Shown here piece after piece: positions 1-5,917 of a stretch of 51,207 nucleotides of DNA. The stretch comes from Clostridia bacterium (GTDB lineage Bacteria > Bacillota > Clostridia > Oscillospirales > Butyricicoccaceae). The translations under genes and the position numbers were made by a program. Every line of letters starts with the position of its first letter. Position 1 is the stretch's first letter. The notes beneath the pieces are model-generated. The model saw nothing but the letters and a program-made list of their open reading frames with translations, was not told the DNA's origin and did not search any database. The stretch is taken from the NCBI GenBank assembly GCA_017455565.1, contig JAFSZV010000020.1:1-51207 (forward strand), written 5' to 3'.

Positions 1-141
1 AACGTTGCACTAAAACCGCAGGCCAAAAATATAGAAGAAATACAAGAACATACTGAAGCCTTTATGGATGGGCTTCAGAAAAATCCAAATCATGTGAAGG
101 GTTATTTCAACCACGAAAAGCTTAAAACATACAAGGAATAA
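1..141 (+). CDS. C-terminal end of an unrecognised protein (partial)
   Basis: An open reading frame enters from the left edge and stops with TAA at 139-141, giving 46 residues ending in KLKTYKE. The segment is Lys/Glu/Asn-rich and AT-rich compared with the housekeeping genes further right, which fits the accessory character of this edge. I do not recognise the family. The start and most of the gene lie outside the window. It ends 20 bp before the stop of the convergent truncated transposase. Confidence 0.45.
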   Translation, partial: NVALKPQAKNIEEIQEHTEAFMDGLQKNPNHVKGYFNHEKLKTYKE

Positions 142-161
142 AGCAATACCTGATTCAACCA

Positions 162-737
162 TCAGTTAATTGCCGGTATAATAACAGCAATAGCCACCAA
201 AACGGCTACGTTCTCGTATTCTCCGCCCCAATTCCGGCGAAGATAGATACCATCTACATAGACATACGGGTATTTGCCGCCCTGCAACGGACGGTTGCGC
301 CAGTCCTCGATATGAACGTAGGCTTTCTTATTGAGTTCACTGATGGTGGACGGAGACACCTTGGTCCCCCAGAGTGCTTCCGTGATATCCTCCACTCGGC
401 GCACAGAGACGCCGGCCAGGTACATCTCAATGAGTGCTTCCTCCACGCTGCTCTCCCTGCGACGATACCGCTCGATGATGGCAGTCTCAAAGGAAATACC
501 CTTCAGGCGTGGCATATGGAGCGTGACGTCCCCGGAGGTGGTGGTGAGATTCCTGTCATAGTGTCCGCTGCGGTAGCCCTGGCGAGCCTCGCTGCGTTCG
601 TAGCGGGCGGCCTGTGTCAGTTGCTCCGCTTCCTTCTCCAGCAGCTCATTCGGCGTCTCTTCCACGCTGCCGCGGACCAGTTCCTTGATTTGACCCTTGA
701 TAACTTCCTCGTTAAGCTGTACAATCTTCTCGGACAT
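162..737 (-). pseudogene. IS256-family (mutator-type) transposase, 3'-truncated
   Basis: The 191-residue frame begins with a Lys/Glu-rich helical region. It contains the typical IS256/Transposase_mut stretches RQGYRSGHYDRNL, LHMPRLKG and SPSTISELN, and the first catalytic Asp in YVYVDGIYLRRNWGG. Family members run to about 400 residues with a DDE triad. Here the frame stops soon after the first Asp (VAVLVAIAV then a short unrelated tail), so the second Asp and the Glu are missing and the protein should be inactive. A good ribosome binding site (AAAGGAGA) precedes the ATG at 737. The matching right end of the element is not recognisable, so this is a remnant, not a complete IS. Confidence 0.8.
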
Positions 738-927
738 GGTTTGCTGTCTCCTTTCGAATGTTTGTGTCGCAACTTCATTCTACCAGAGACTGCAAACCTT
801 GTCCTCTTTTCCTCACTTTTTCAATTTGCGCAATTTATTGTACCTTATCCTCAATATGGAGATCTCACGATAGATGAATCCGCAGAATTCACACCGCAGC
901 AAACAAAGAAAACAACGGATATAAATA

Positions 928-963
928 GGGAATCCTATGAAAGCTGCATTCCACAGGATTCCC
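928..963 (-). terminator. Stem-loop downstream of the small gene at 987
   Basis: A perfect 9-bp inverted repeat (GGGAATCCT / AGGATTCCC) with an 18-nt loop lies 24 bp past the stop of the 987-1280 gene. On the minus strand it is followed by TATTTATAT. It is a weak rho-independent terminator candidate. The long loop and mixed tail lower confidence. Confidence 0.45.
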
Positions 964-986
964 ATTAGCCCTTATAGAAAGCTCTC

Positions 987-1280
987 TTAGCGGCTCATAA
1001 GACTATCAACAAGGTCTCTCAACTCATCAATATATGAGTCGACATCTACAGGTTCTTCACATTCGTTCCGGAGAAGATGCTCCCATTTGAATAAAAAGTC
1101 TTCAATCTCATGGAAGTCTGCCTTTTTCCACAACGGAGCCAAGGCGATTAGGGCAGCATCGAATGGCGATGGTTCAAAATGATCTGCATCAATGTAACCA
1201 CCCATACCAGCACGTTCACATGAATGAACTTTTCTTACAATGCTTTCCAAAGCAATAGCTGCACTATGGTCGATTCTCAT
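987..1280 (-). CDS. Small acidic protein of unknown function
   Basis: A 97-residue protein beginning MRIDHSAAIALES and ending LVDSLMSR. The ATG at 1280 is chosen because it follows AAAGGAGG with a 7-nt gap. The frame is open further upstream, but that extension would run through a terminator and tRNA-Pro and is not credible. The protein is rich in Asp, Glu, Leu and aromatics, with no signal peptide or membrane segment, and is probably all-helical and soluble. I do not recognise a domain. It sits between a truncated transposase and tRNA-Pro, so it is likely accessory. It may be transcribed by read-through from the tRNA or from its own weak promoter (TATAGC near 1305). Confidence 0.65.
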   Translation of the reverse strand: MRIDHSAAIALESIVRKVHSCERAGMGGYIDADHFEPSPFDAALIALAPLWKKADFHEIEDFLFKWEHLLRNECEEPVDVDSYIDELRDLVDSLMSR

Positions 1281-1313
1281 ACTAAAACCTCCTTTCTCAA
1301 AAATGCTATAATT

Positions 1314-1347
1314 AAAGCCGCAGAGAAGCAATCCCTGCGGCTTTTTT
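1314..1347 (-). terminator. Terminator downstream of tRNA-Pro
   Basis: A 10-bp stem (AAAGCCGCAG / CTGCGGCTTT) has T-rich flanks on both sides. On the minus strand it follows the tRNA 3' end by about 20 nt and is trailed by TTTAATTAT. On the plus strand it is trailed by TTTTTT. It can therefore act in both directions, and its position suggests it ends the tRNA-Pro transcript. Confidence 0.65.
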
Positions 1348-1366
1348 GCGGTAAAAACCGCCATTT

Positions 1367-1442
1367 TGGTCCGAGTGGGGAGACTCGAACTCCCGGCATC
1401 CAGCTCCCAAAGCTGGCGCGCTACCAACTGCGCTACACCCGG
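1367..1442 (-). tRNA. tRNA-Pro (anticodon UGG), CCA encoded
   Basis: A 76-nt cloverleaf reads on the minus strand from 1442 to 1367. It has a 7-bp acceptor stem (CCGGGTG / CACTCGG with one G-U), a GCGC D-stem, a 5-bp anticodon stem CCAGC/GCTGG enclosing TTTGGGA (anticodon TGG), a GGGAG/CTCCC T-stem with a TTCGAGT loop, discriminator A and a genomically encoded CCA. The UGG anticodon reads proline CCN codons. Its 5' half is duplicated at 1599-1638 between the gene and its apparent promoter (1716-1744). Confidence 0.93.
1403..1442. repeat. 40-bp direct repeat, copy 1 (5' half of tRNA-Pro)
   Basis: This stretch, the tRNA-Pro 5' end through the anticodon loop, is identical to 1599-1638 (offset 196 bp). 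The identity stops exactly at the tRNA 5' terminus on the right and in the anticodon stem on the left. Confidence 0.9.
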
Positions 1443-1598
1443 TTATTTGATTTTTACGCGGTTTCTGCCGTTGTGGTCAAAGATGTGGTCAAGCGGCGGT
1501 TTTCGGAGTTTTTGCAAAGAAGTAAAAGTGCCAAAACGCCAGTGTTTGCAAGGGGTTGCGGGATTTACATTTTTCGGTCAGCGTCGGGGGTGTTACAC

Positions 1599-1638
1599 GC
1601 TCCCAAAGCTGGCGCGCTACCAACTGCGCTACACCCGG
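1599..1638. repeat. 40-bp direct repeat, copy 2 (orphan tRNA-Pro 5' half)
   Basis: An exact copy of the first 40 nt of tRNA-Pro without its 3' half. It lies about 70 nt downstream of the minus-strand promoter at 1716-1744, where an intact tRNA gene would be expected. This suggests it marks the original position of the tRNA 5' end, with the functional copy displaced by 196 bp. The 156 bp between the copies hold only a short open minus-strand frame that stops directly against the tRNA. Confidence 0.85.
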
Positions 1639-1715
1639 ATATTCGGCTTCTGCAAGACGCGCGGCCCGGCAGACTCCGTCAGGCGGCCATTCCCTTTGGA
1701 GAAGACCGTAAAATT

Positions 1716-1744
1716 ATTATATCGCATTTTGTGCCACTTGACAA
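1716..1744 (-). promoter_or_regulatory. Sigma-A promoter for tRNA-Pro
   Basis: On the minus strand TTGTCA (1744-1739) is followed after 17 bp by a perfect TATAAT (1721-1716). Its -35 box overlaps the plus-strand TTGACA at 1738-1743, so the tRNA and the ancestral glyS promoter diverge from one shared region. Confidence 0.75.
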
Positions 1745-1764
1745 TAGGGGATTTTTTATATAAT
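1738..1764 (+). promoter_or_regulatory. Ancestral glyS promoter, now cut off by the IS
   Basis: TTGACA at 1738-1743 faces TATAAT at 1759-1764 (15-bp spacer) or TAATCT at 1761-1766 (17-bp spacer). The -10 region lies inside the 26-bp repeat that flanks the IS. Before insertion this would have driven glyS. It now reads into the IS left end and may transcribe the transposase. Confidence 0.6.
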
Positions 1765-1774
1765 CTATATTTAT
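1749..1774. repeat. 26-bp target-site duplication, left copy
   Basis: This stretch, starting GGATTTTTTATATAATC, is identical over 26 bp to 2826-2851 and abuts the IS left terminus exactly. Bases outside the two copies differ. Such a perfect flanking repeat is the signature of a target duplication made on insertion. Confidence 0.9.
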
Positions 1775-2825
1775 TGTAGGACTACAATACATGTTGGACA
1801 AGTGAATAAAAAGAGATGAAGGATGAAGCCTCATCGGTTATAGTTGAGTTACCACACAACAACCATCCGAAAGGGGGCCACATCCTTCATGAGCAACAGT
1901 ATAACACAGGACATGGCTTACAGGCAATCCTTGATGAAGTTCGCGCAGAAGTACGGCGTCAGCCGCGCGAGCCGCAAATACAACAGAAGTCGATCGTACA
2001 TCTACTTCTGGCGGTCACGCTGGGACGGCAGTGTGGAGTCCCTGGCGTGTCAGTCCAGGCGCCCGCATAGCCACCCTAACCAGCACACCGAGGCAGAGTT
2101 GAAGCTCATCCGCGATATGCGTCGCCGCAACCCACAGCTTGGCATGGTTGAGCTGTGGCATCGCCTGAGAAAGCGCGGCTATACCCGCTGTCCGGAAAGT
2201 CTGTTCCGCACCATGCGAAAGATGGGAATGTTTCCACCGGCAGAGAAGAAAAAGACCTTTGTGTCTAAGCCCTATGAGCAGATGCAATACCCCGGACAGC
2301 GCCTACAGGTCGATGTGAAGGTTGTTCCCCGCAAGTGCATTACAGATCCGGAACTGAAGTTATACCAGTACACCGCCATTGACGAGTTTACGCGGCTGCG
2401 CTTCCTTGCCGCCTACCCCGAGCAGTCCACATATTCCTCGGCGGACTTCCTGCAAAAGCTTTACAAGTGGTATGCCCGACGTGGAATTCGTGTGGAGTGC
2501 GTGCAGACGGACAACGGTTTTGAGTTTACCAACCGCTTTTCCCCTTCAAAGAAACTCTTGCCAACCCTGTTTGAGGCTACCGCAGCTCATCTCGGCATCC
2601 GGCACAAGCTGATTCGCCCCTACACGCCCAGACACAACGGAAAAGTGGAGCGCAGCCACCGTGAAGACCAAAAACGTTTCTACAGCTGCCACGCGTTCTT
2701 TTCTCTTGAAGACTTCGACAAGCAGCTCCAAATCCACAACCGCCGTTCCAACAACATTCCGATGCGGCCTCTTTCCTGGTTATCTCCTTTGGAGTTCACT
2801 GTCCAATATGTTTGACAAACCTACA
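1775..2825 (+). mobile_element. Intact 1051-bp IS element (IS481/IS1202-like) with 26-bp target duplication
   Basis: The element runs from TGTAGG at 1775 to CCTACA at 2825. Its ends form an imperfect 26-bp inverted repeat (1775-1800 and 2800-2825; 19 of 26 match, including TGTAGG, ACAT and TTGGACA). It is bounded by exact 26-bp direct repeats. It carries one transposase gene whose stop codon lies inside the right inverted repeat. Very long target duplications (24-29 bp) are, as I recall, a hallmark of the IS1202 group, whose transposases resemble IS481. The assignment to that group is inference. The identical target copies indicate recent insertion. Confidence 0.88.
1889..2815 (+). CDS. IS transposase, rve/DDE integrase fold
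   Basis: A 308-residue transposase from ATG 1889, which follows AAAGGGGG. An in-frame ATG at 1844 would add 15 residues but has a poorer site. An N-terminal helix-turn-helix (residues about 8-45, QSLMKFAQKYGVSRASR) is followed by a second HTH-like region and an rve catalytic core. The probable DDE triad is Asp in LQVDVKVV, Asp in VQTDNGFEF and Glu in HNGKVERSHRED, all present, with no frameshift. The protein should be active. It cuts and joins the TGTAGG ends of its own element. Its stop codon overlaps the right inverted repeat. Confidence 0.88.
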   Translation: MSNSITQDMAYRQSLMKFAQKYGVSRASRKYNRSRSYIYFWRSRWDGSVESLACQSRRPHSHPNQHTEAELKLIRDMRRRNPQLGMVELWHRLRKRGYTRCPESLFRTMRKMGMFPPAEKKKTFVSKPYEQMQYPGQRLQVDVKVVPRKCITDPELKLYQYTAIDEFTRLRFLAAYPEQSTYSSADFLQKLYKWYARRGIRVECVQTDNGFEFTNRFSPSKKLLPTLFEATAAHLGIRHKLIRPYTPRHNGKVERSHREDQKRFYSCHAFFSLEDFDKQLQIHNRRSNNIPMRPLSWLSPLEFTVQYV

Positions 2826-2841
2826 GGATTTTTTATATAAT
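2812..2841 (+). promoter_or_regulatory. Hybrid promoter: IS-borne -35 with duplicated resident -10, driving glyS
   Basis: TTGACA at 2812-2817 lies in the right inverted repeat of the IS and points outward. It is 18 bp from TATAAT at 2836-2841 in the right copy of the target duplication. The pair forms a near-consensus sigma-A promoter 40 bp upstream of the glyS start codon. This is the only good glyS promoter left adjacent to the gene after insertion. Confidence 0.7.
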
Positions 2842-2851
2842 CTATATTTAT
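2826..2851. repeat. 26-bp target-site duplication, right copy
   Basis: An exact copy of 1749-1774, beginning at the base after the IS terminus at 2825. It supplies the -10 box of the present glyS promoter. Confidence 0.9.
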
Positions 2852-2881
2852 ATGTGATCTTCAACTCGCAGGAGGCTTTTT

Positions 2882-4279
2882 ATGAACCATACCGATAAAA
2901 CCATGGACAAAATCGTCGCGCTGTGCAAGGGGCGCGGCTTCATTTTCCCCGGCAGCGAGATCTACGGCGGCCTGGCCAACACCTGGGACTATGGCCCGCT
3001 GGGCGCCCGTCTGAAAAACAATGTGAAGGAGACCTGGCGCAAGCGCTTTATTCAGGAGCGGCACAACAGCTTTGAGGTGGACGCCGACATCCTGATGCAT
3101 CCCCGCGTGTGGGAGGCCAGTGGCCACATCGCCAGTTTTTCCGATCCCCTTCTGGACTGCAAGGAGTGTAAAATGCGCATCCGGGCCGACAATCTTATCG
3201 AGGCCTTTGACCCGGAGGCCCACGCAGACGCCATGACCAAGGAAGAGATGTTTGAATACATCAAGGCCCACAGCATCCCCTGTCCCCATTGCGGCAAGCA
3301 CAATTTTACCGACATCCGCGAGTTCAATCTGATGTTCCAGACCTACCGCGGCGTGACGGCCGACACCAAGTCGGTGATCTATCTCCGTCCGGAAAACGCC
3401 CAGGGCGAATATGTCAACTTCCCCGCCGTCCAGCGCACCATGCGGGCCAAGCTGCCCTTCTCCATCGGACAGATCGGCAAAGCCTTCCGCAACGAGATCA
3501 CGCCGGGCAACTTTACCTTCCGCACCATCGAGTTTGAGCAGATGGAGTTCCAGACCTTCTGCAAGGAGGGCGACGACACCGGGCTTTACGACTATTTCAA
3601 GGCCTACGGGCGGCAATATTACGAGGATTTGGGCCTGTCCGCCGACCATCTCCGCTTCCACGACCACGAAAAGCTGGCCCACTACGCCAAGGCCGCCTGC
3701 GACATCGAATATCTCTTCCCCTTCGGCTGGGGCGAGATCAACGGCACCCACAACCGCACCGATTTTGACCTGACCCGCCATCAGGAATACAGCGGCCAGA
3801 ACATGAGCTATCTGGATCCCCTCACCGGCGAGCGTTTCATTCCCTACATCATCGAATCCACTTACGGCCTCGACCGCACCGTCCTGGCTGTCCTCTGCGA
3901 AGCCTATGACGAAGAGGTGCTGGACGCCGAGAAAAACGATACCCGCGTGGTGCTTCATCTTCATCCCGCGCTGGCTCCCTTCAAGGCTGCCGTTCTGCCC
4001 CTGAGCAAAAAGCTGGCTGAGCCCGCCATGGCGCTGCGGGACAATCTGGCAAAATACTTCATGACCGACTACGACGACACCGGCTCCATCGGCAAGCGTT
4101 ATCGCCGGGAGGACGAGATCGGCACCCCCTTCTGCGTCACTGTGGACTTCCAGACCGTGGGCGACGAGAATACCCCCGCCGACAACTGCGTTACCGTGCG
4201 CGATCGGGACACCATGGAGCAGGTGCGCATGCCTATGGACGCCCTGCCCGATTATATTCAAAGCAAGATCGGCTTTTGA
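2882..4279 (+). CDS. glyS: Glycyl-tRNA synthetase, single-chain class II type
   Basis: This enzyme charges tRNA-Gly with glycine. The 465-residue chain is the dimeric (alpha2) type, not the alpha/beta two-gene type. The N terminus has the typical KGRGFIFPGSEIYGG. Paired cysteines near residues 93/96 and 134/137 (CKEC, CPHC) look like a zinc site. Class II motif 2 is FRNEITPGNFTFRTIEFEQ (about 202-220) and motif 3 is STYGLDRTVLAVL. The C-terminal hundred residues are the anticodon-binding domain. AGGAGG precedes the ATG. There is no T-box between promoter and start, only about 30 nt of leader. Transcription now depends on a promoter formed with the adjacent IS. The next gene starts 26 bp downstream and is probably co-transcribed. 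Confidence 0.96.
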   Translation: MNHTDKTMDKIVALCKGRGFIFPGSEIYGGLANTWDYGPLGARLKNNVKETWRKRFIQERHNSFEVDADILMHPRVWEASGHIASFSDPLLDCKECKMRIRADNLIEAFDPEAHADAMTKEEMFEYIKAHSIPCPHCGKHNFTDIREFNLMFQTYRGVTADTKSVIYLRPENAQGEYVNFPAVQRTMRAKLPFSIGQIGKAFRNEITPGNFTFRTIEFEQMEFQTFCKEGDDTGLYDYFKAYGRQYYEDLGLSADHLRFHDHEKLAHYAKAACDIEYLFPFGWGEINGTHNRTDFDLTRHQEYSGQNMSYLDPLTGERFIPYIIESTYGLDRTVLAVLCEAYDEEVLDAEKNDTRVVLHLHPALAPFKAAVLPLSKKLAEPAMALRDNLAKYFMTDYDDTGSIGKRYRREDEIGTPFCVTVDFQTVGDENTPADNCVTVRDRDTMEQVRMPMDALPDYIQSKIGF

Positions 4280-4305
4280 CCGGACACCGAAAGGAGCGTT
4301 TCTCC

Positions 4306-4683
4306 ATGCTGGAGGGCATTTTCGTCACCGTCACGCCCCAGCGCGGGCTGCGCAGCAAGGCGCCCTTCCCCATTGGGGCGGAGCTGCTTTGCTGCAAGGA
4401 TCCAAAAAACACCTATGACACCGAGGCAATCCGCGTTTTTGCCAAAGGCGGACAGGCCGTGGGTTATATCTCCAACAGCACCAACACCAAGGCAAACGGT
4501 ACCATGTCCGCCGCCCGAGTCTACGATCTGGTGGGCGACCGTTTTATCGTAGAGGTTTGCTTTACCACCCAAACCAAGGTGATCTGCCGCGTTTTGTGCC
4601 GCAGCGTAGACGACGCTGCCGCGGCGCTGGAGGATTACCGCCGCCCCAAAACGCTGGAGGACGTGTATTCCGAAGAACGATAA
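4306..4683 (+). CDS. Stand-alone HIRAN-like small protein
   Basis: A 125-residue protein from ATG 4306, which follows AAGGAG by 9 nt. Residues about 30-60 (KDPKNTYDTEAIRVF, then GQAVGYIS) match the HIRAN pattern of a ligand loop N-x-Y/F-D-x-x-A-I-x-V followed by G-Y-I. HIRAN domains in larger proteins bind DNA 3' ends (HLTF). Small stand-alone bacterial versions have no established role. There is no helicase or nuclease domain here and no neighbour that would explain it. It lies 26 bp after glyS and shares its downstream terminator, so it is likely in the same transcript. The family call is moderately sure; the function is unknown. Confidence 0.7.
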   Translation: MLEGIFVTVTPQRGLRSKAPFPIGAELLCCKDPKNTYDTEAIRVFAKGGQAVGYISNSTNTKANGTMSAARVYDLVGDRFIVEVCFTTQTKVICRVLCRSVDDAAAALEDYRRPKTLEDVYSEER

Positions 4684-4706
4684 CCTGCAAAACCGGATCA
4701 AAAACA

Positions 4707-4743
4707 ACGCCCGCCGAAGAACGGTTCTTCTTCGGCGGGCGTT
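4707..4743. terminator. Bidirectional terminator between convergent genes
   Basis: A GC-rich stem (CGCCCGCCGAAGAA with TTCTTCGGCGGGCG) lies between the HIRAN-like gene and the convergent radical SAM gene. It is followed by GTTT on the plus strand and by GTTGTTTTTG on the minus strand, so it can end both transcripts. Confidence 0.8.
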
Positions 4744-4755
4744 TCCGTTGTCTGT

Positions 4756-5757
4756 TCAATATCTGCGTGAACCGCTCTGCCGTTCGTCGGTAACGTCGTA
4801 AAGCGGAATTCCGGTTTCCGAAAGGAATCGCTTCTGCCATTTTTGATAGAGATCCCGCTGGCTGTAAAGGTATTCGCCTTGTCGGTCGCCATAGCGGGCC
4901 GAAAGTTCCTCTACTGTGGGGACGACCTGATAATAAGCCTCGTCCAGTTCCTCCAGCGCCGCGATGGTGTCGGCTGGGTTCTGTGTTTCCAAGGCGCCGA
5001 TGTTTTCCGGAGTGAGGGAAAGCAGCAGCATCCGATTTTCCGTGGGGCGGAACGCCCCGGGCGTCATCCATTCCGCCTCCGTCCGAAAGGCATCCCGGTT
5101 GAAACGGGCAGCCACCTCCGGCGGCAGGGTTCTGACGTCCCGCTCCCGCAGGCGGATCGGCTCCAGCACTGCTCCGCGCCCCTCGCCGTGAGGCACGAAA
5201 AAGCGTATCTCCTCCAGCCATTCGTCCGTAAGCTGCCGCAAAAGATCGCCCGCCTGGACGACATTTTCCCGAGTCAGCGGTACTCCCGCGCTGATTCTCA
5301 CCCCCGTCGCATGGCAGATGCGAGCGGTGCGACACAGCAGGTCAAAATCGCCCTTTCGCCTGGCGAAAACATCGTGATAGCATTCTGTTCCATAGAATGT
5401 AAAGTTGATATGCTTCACGCCGTGTTCCCGCAATCCGGCAATCAGTTTTTTCAGTTCTTCATCGGTGCGAAAGGCCATCCCATCAAACTGGAGGTATTCG
5501 CCGCCCACCGAGCCCACAGACCGCATAAAATCCACCGCCTCCAGAAGCCACGGATGCTCCATGGAATAGCCGAAGGAAAAGTGGACGGTCAGCTCCGGCC
5601 GGTTATCCCGGAGCCAGCGGATCAGCCGCTGGGCATAGCGGCGGCTTCTATCGTACTCGGCTCCAACGGCGCGGCCGTCCCAGGACAAAAGGCAATAGCG
5701 GCACCGGTTGCCGCAAGGAACACAGAGGGTCTGGATCATCACATCTCGCGTTTGCAT
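4756..5757 (-). CDS. Radical SAM protein of unknown specificity
   Basis: A 333-residue protein from ATG 5757. The start is placed here because the sigma-A promoter at 5829-5857 initiates near 5823, inside any longer frame, and GAAGGG precedes this ATG. The iron-sulfur motif CVPCGNRCRYC contains the radical SAM CxxxCxxC near residues 14-21. It is followed by a barrel-like region with GGEYLQFDGM and HINFTFYG. No second Fe-S cluster domain (SPASM or TRAM) is evident in the C-terminal third, which is rich in Arg, Glu and Tyr. Closest in feel to radical SAM proteins of unknown role. It stands alone, after the ileS terminator, with its own promoter and terminator. Confidence 0.8.
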   Translation of the reverse strand: MQTRDVMIQTLCVPCGNRCRYCLLSWDGRAVGAEYDRSRRYAQRLIRWLRDNRPELTVHFSFGYSMEHPWLLEAVDFMRSVGSVGGEYLQFDGMAFRTDEELKKLIAGLREHGVKHINFTFYGTECYHDVFARRKGDFDLLCRTARICHATGVRISAGVPLTRENVVQAGDLLRQLTDEWLEEIRFFVPHGEGRGAVLEPIRLRERDVRTLPPEVAARFNRDAFRTEAEWMTPGAFRPTENRMLLLSLTPENIGALETQNPADTIAALEELDEAYYQVVPTVEELSARYGDRQGEYLYSQRDLYQKWQKRFLSETGIPLYDVTDERQSGSRRY

Positions 5758-5828
5758 CGGCTTTTCCCTTCGGTAAAAAAAATTGACGTGCGCGTTTCGC
5801 TCTGCCCCGCGATGTTTGGCGTTCGCGT

Positions 5829-5857
5829 AGAATACCACTTTTTAATGTTTATGTCAA
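5829..5857 (-). promoter_or_regulatory. Promoter of the radical SAM gene
   Basis: On the minus strand TTGACA (5857-5852) is followed after 17 bp by TATTCT (5834-5829). It lies between the ileS terminator and the radical SAM start codon, giving a leader of about 65 nt. Confidence 0.7.
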
Positions 5858-5870
5858 GCGGCTTCTTTAC

Positions 5871-5900
5871 AAAAAAGAGCAGACAGCCGTCTGCTCTTTT
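5871..5900 (-). terminator. Rho-independent terminator of the ileS operon
   Basis: A 9-bp stem AGAGCAGAC / GTCTGCTCT followed on the minus strand by six T residues, starting 17 bp after the ileS stop codon. A run of T also follows on the plus strand. Confidence 0.88.
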
Positions 5901-5917
5901 GAAATGCGCATGTTGCT

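Noticed and set aside
987..1427. Longer version of the small unknown gene starting at 1427
   Set aside because: The extension passes through tRNA-Pro and its terminator. The ATG at 1280 has an ideal AAAGGAGG.
1816..2070. An 84-codon frame at the IS left end as a separate orfA
   Set aside because: It overlaps the transposase in another frame and shows no HTH. The transposase frame already contains its own HTH, so no programmed frameshift is needed.
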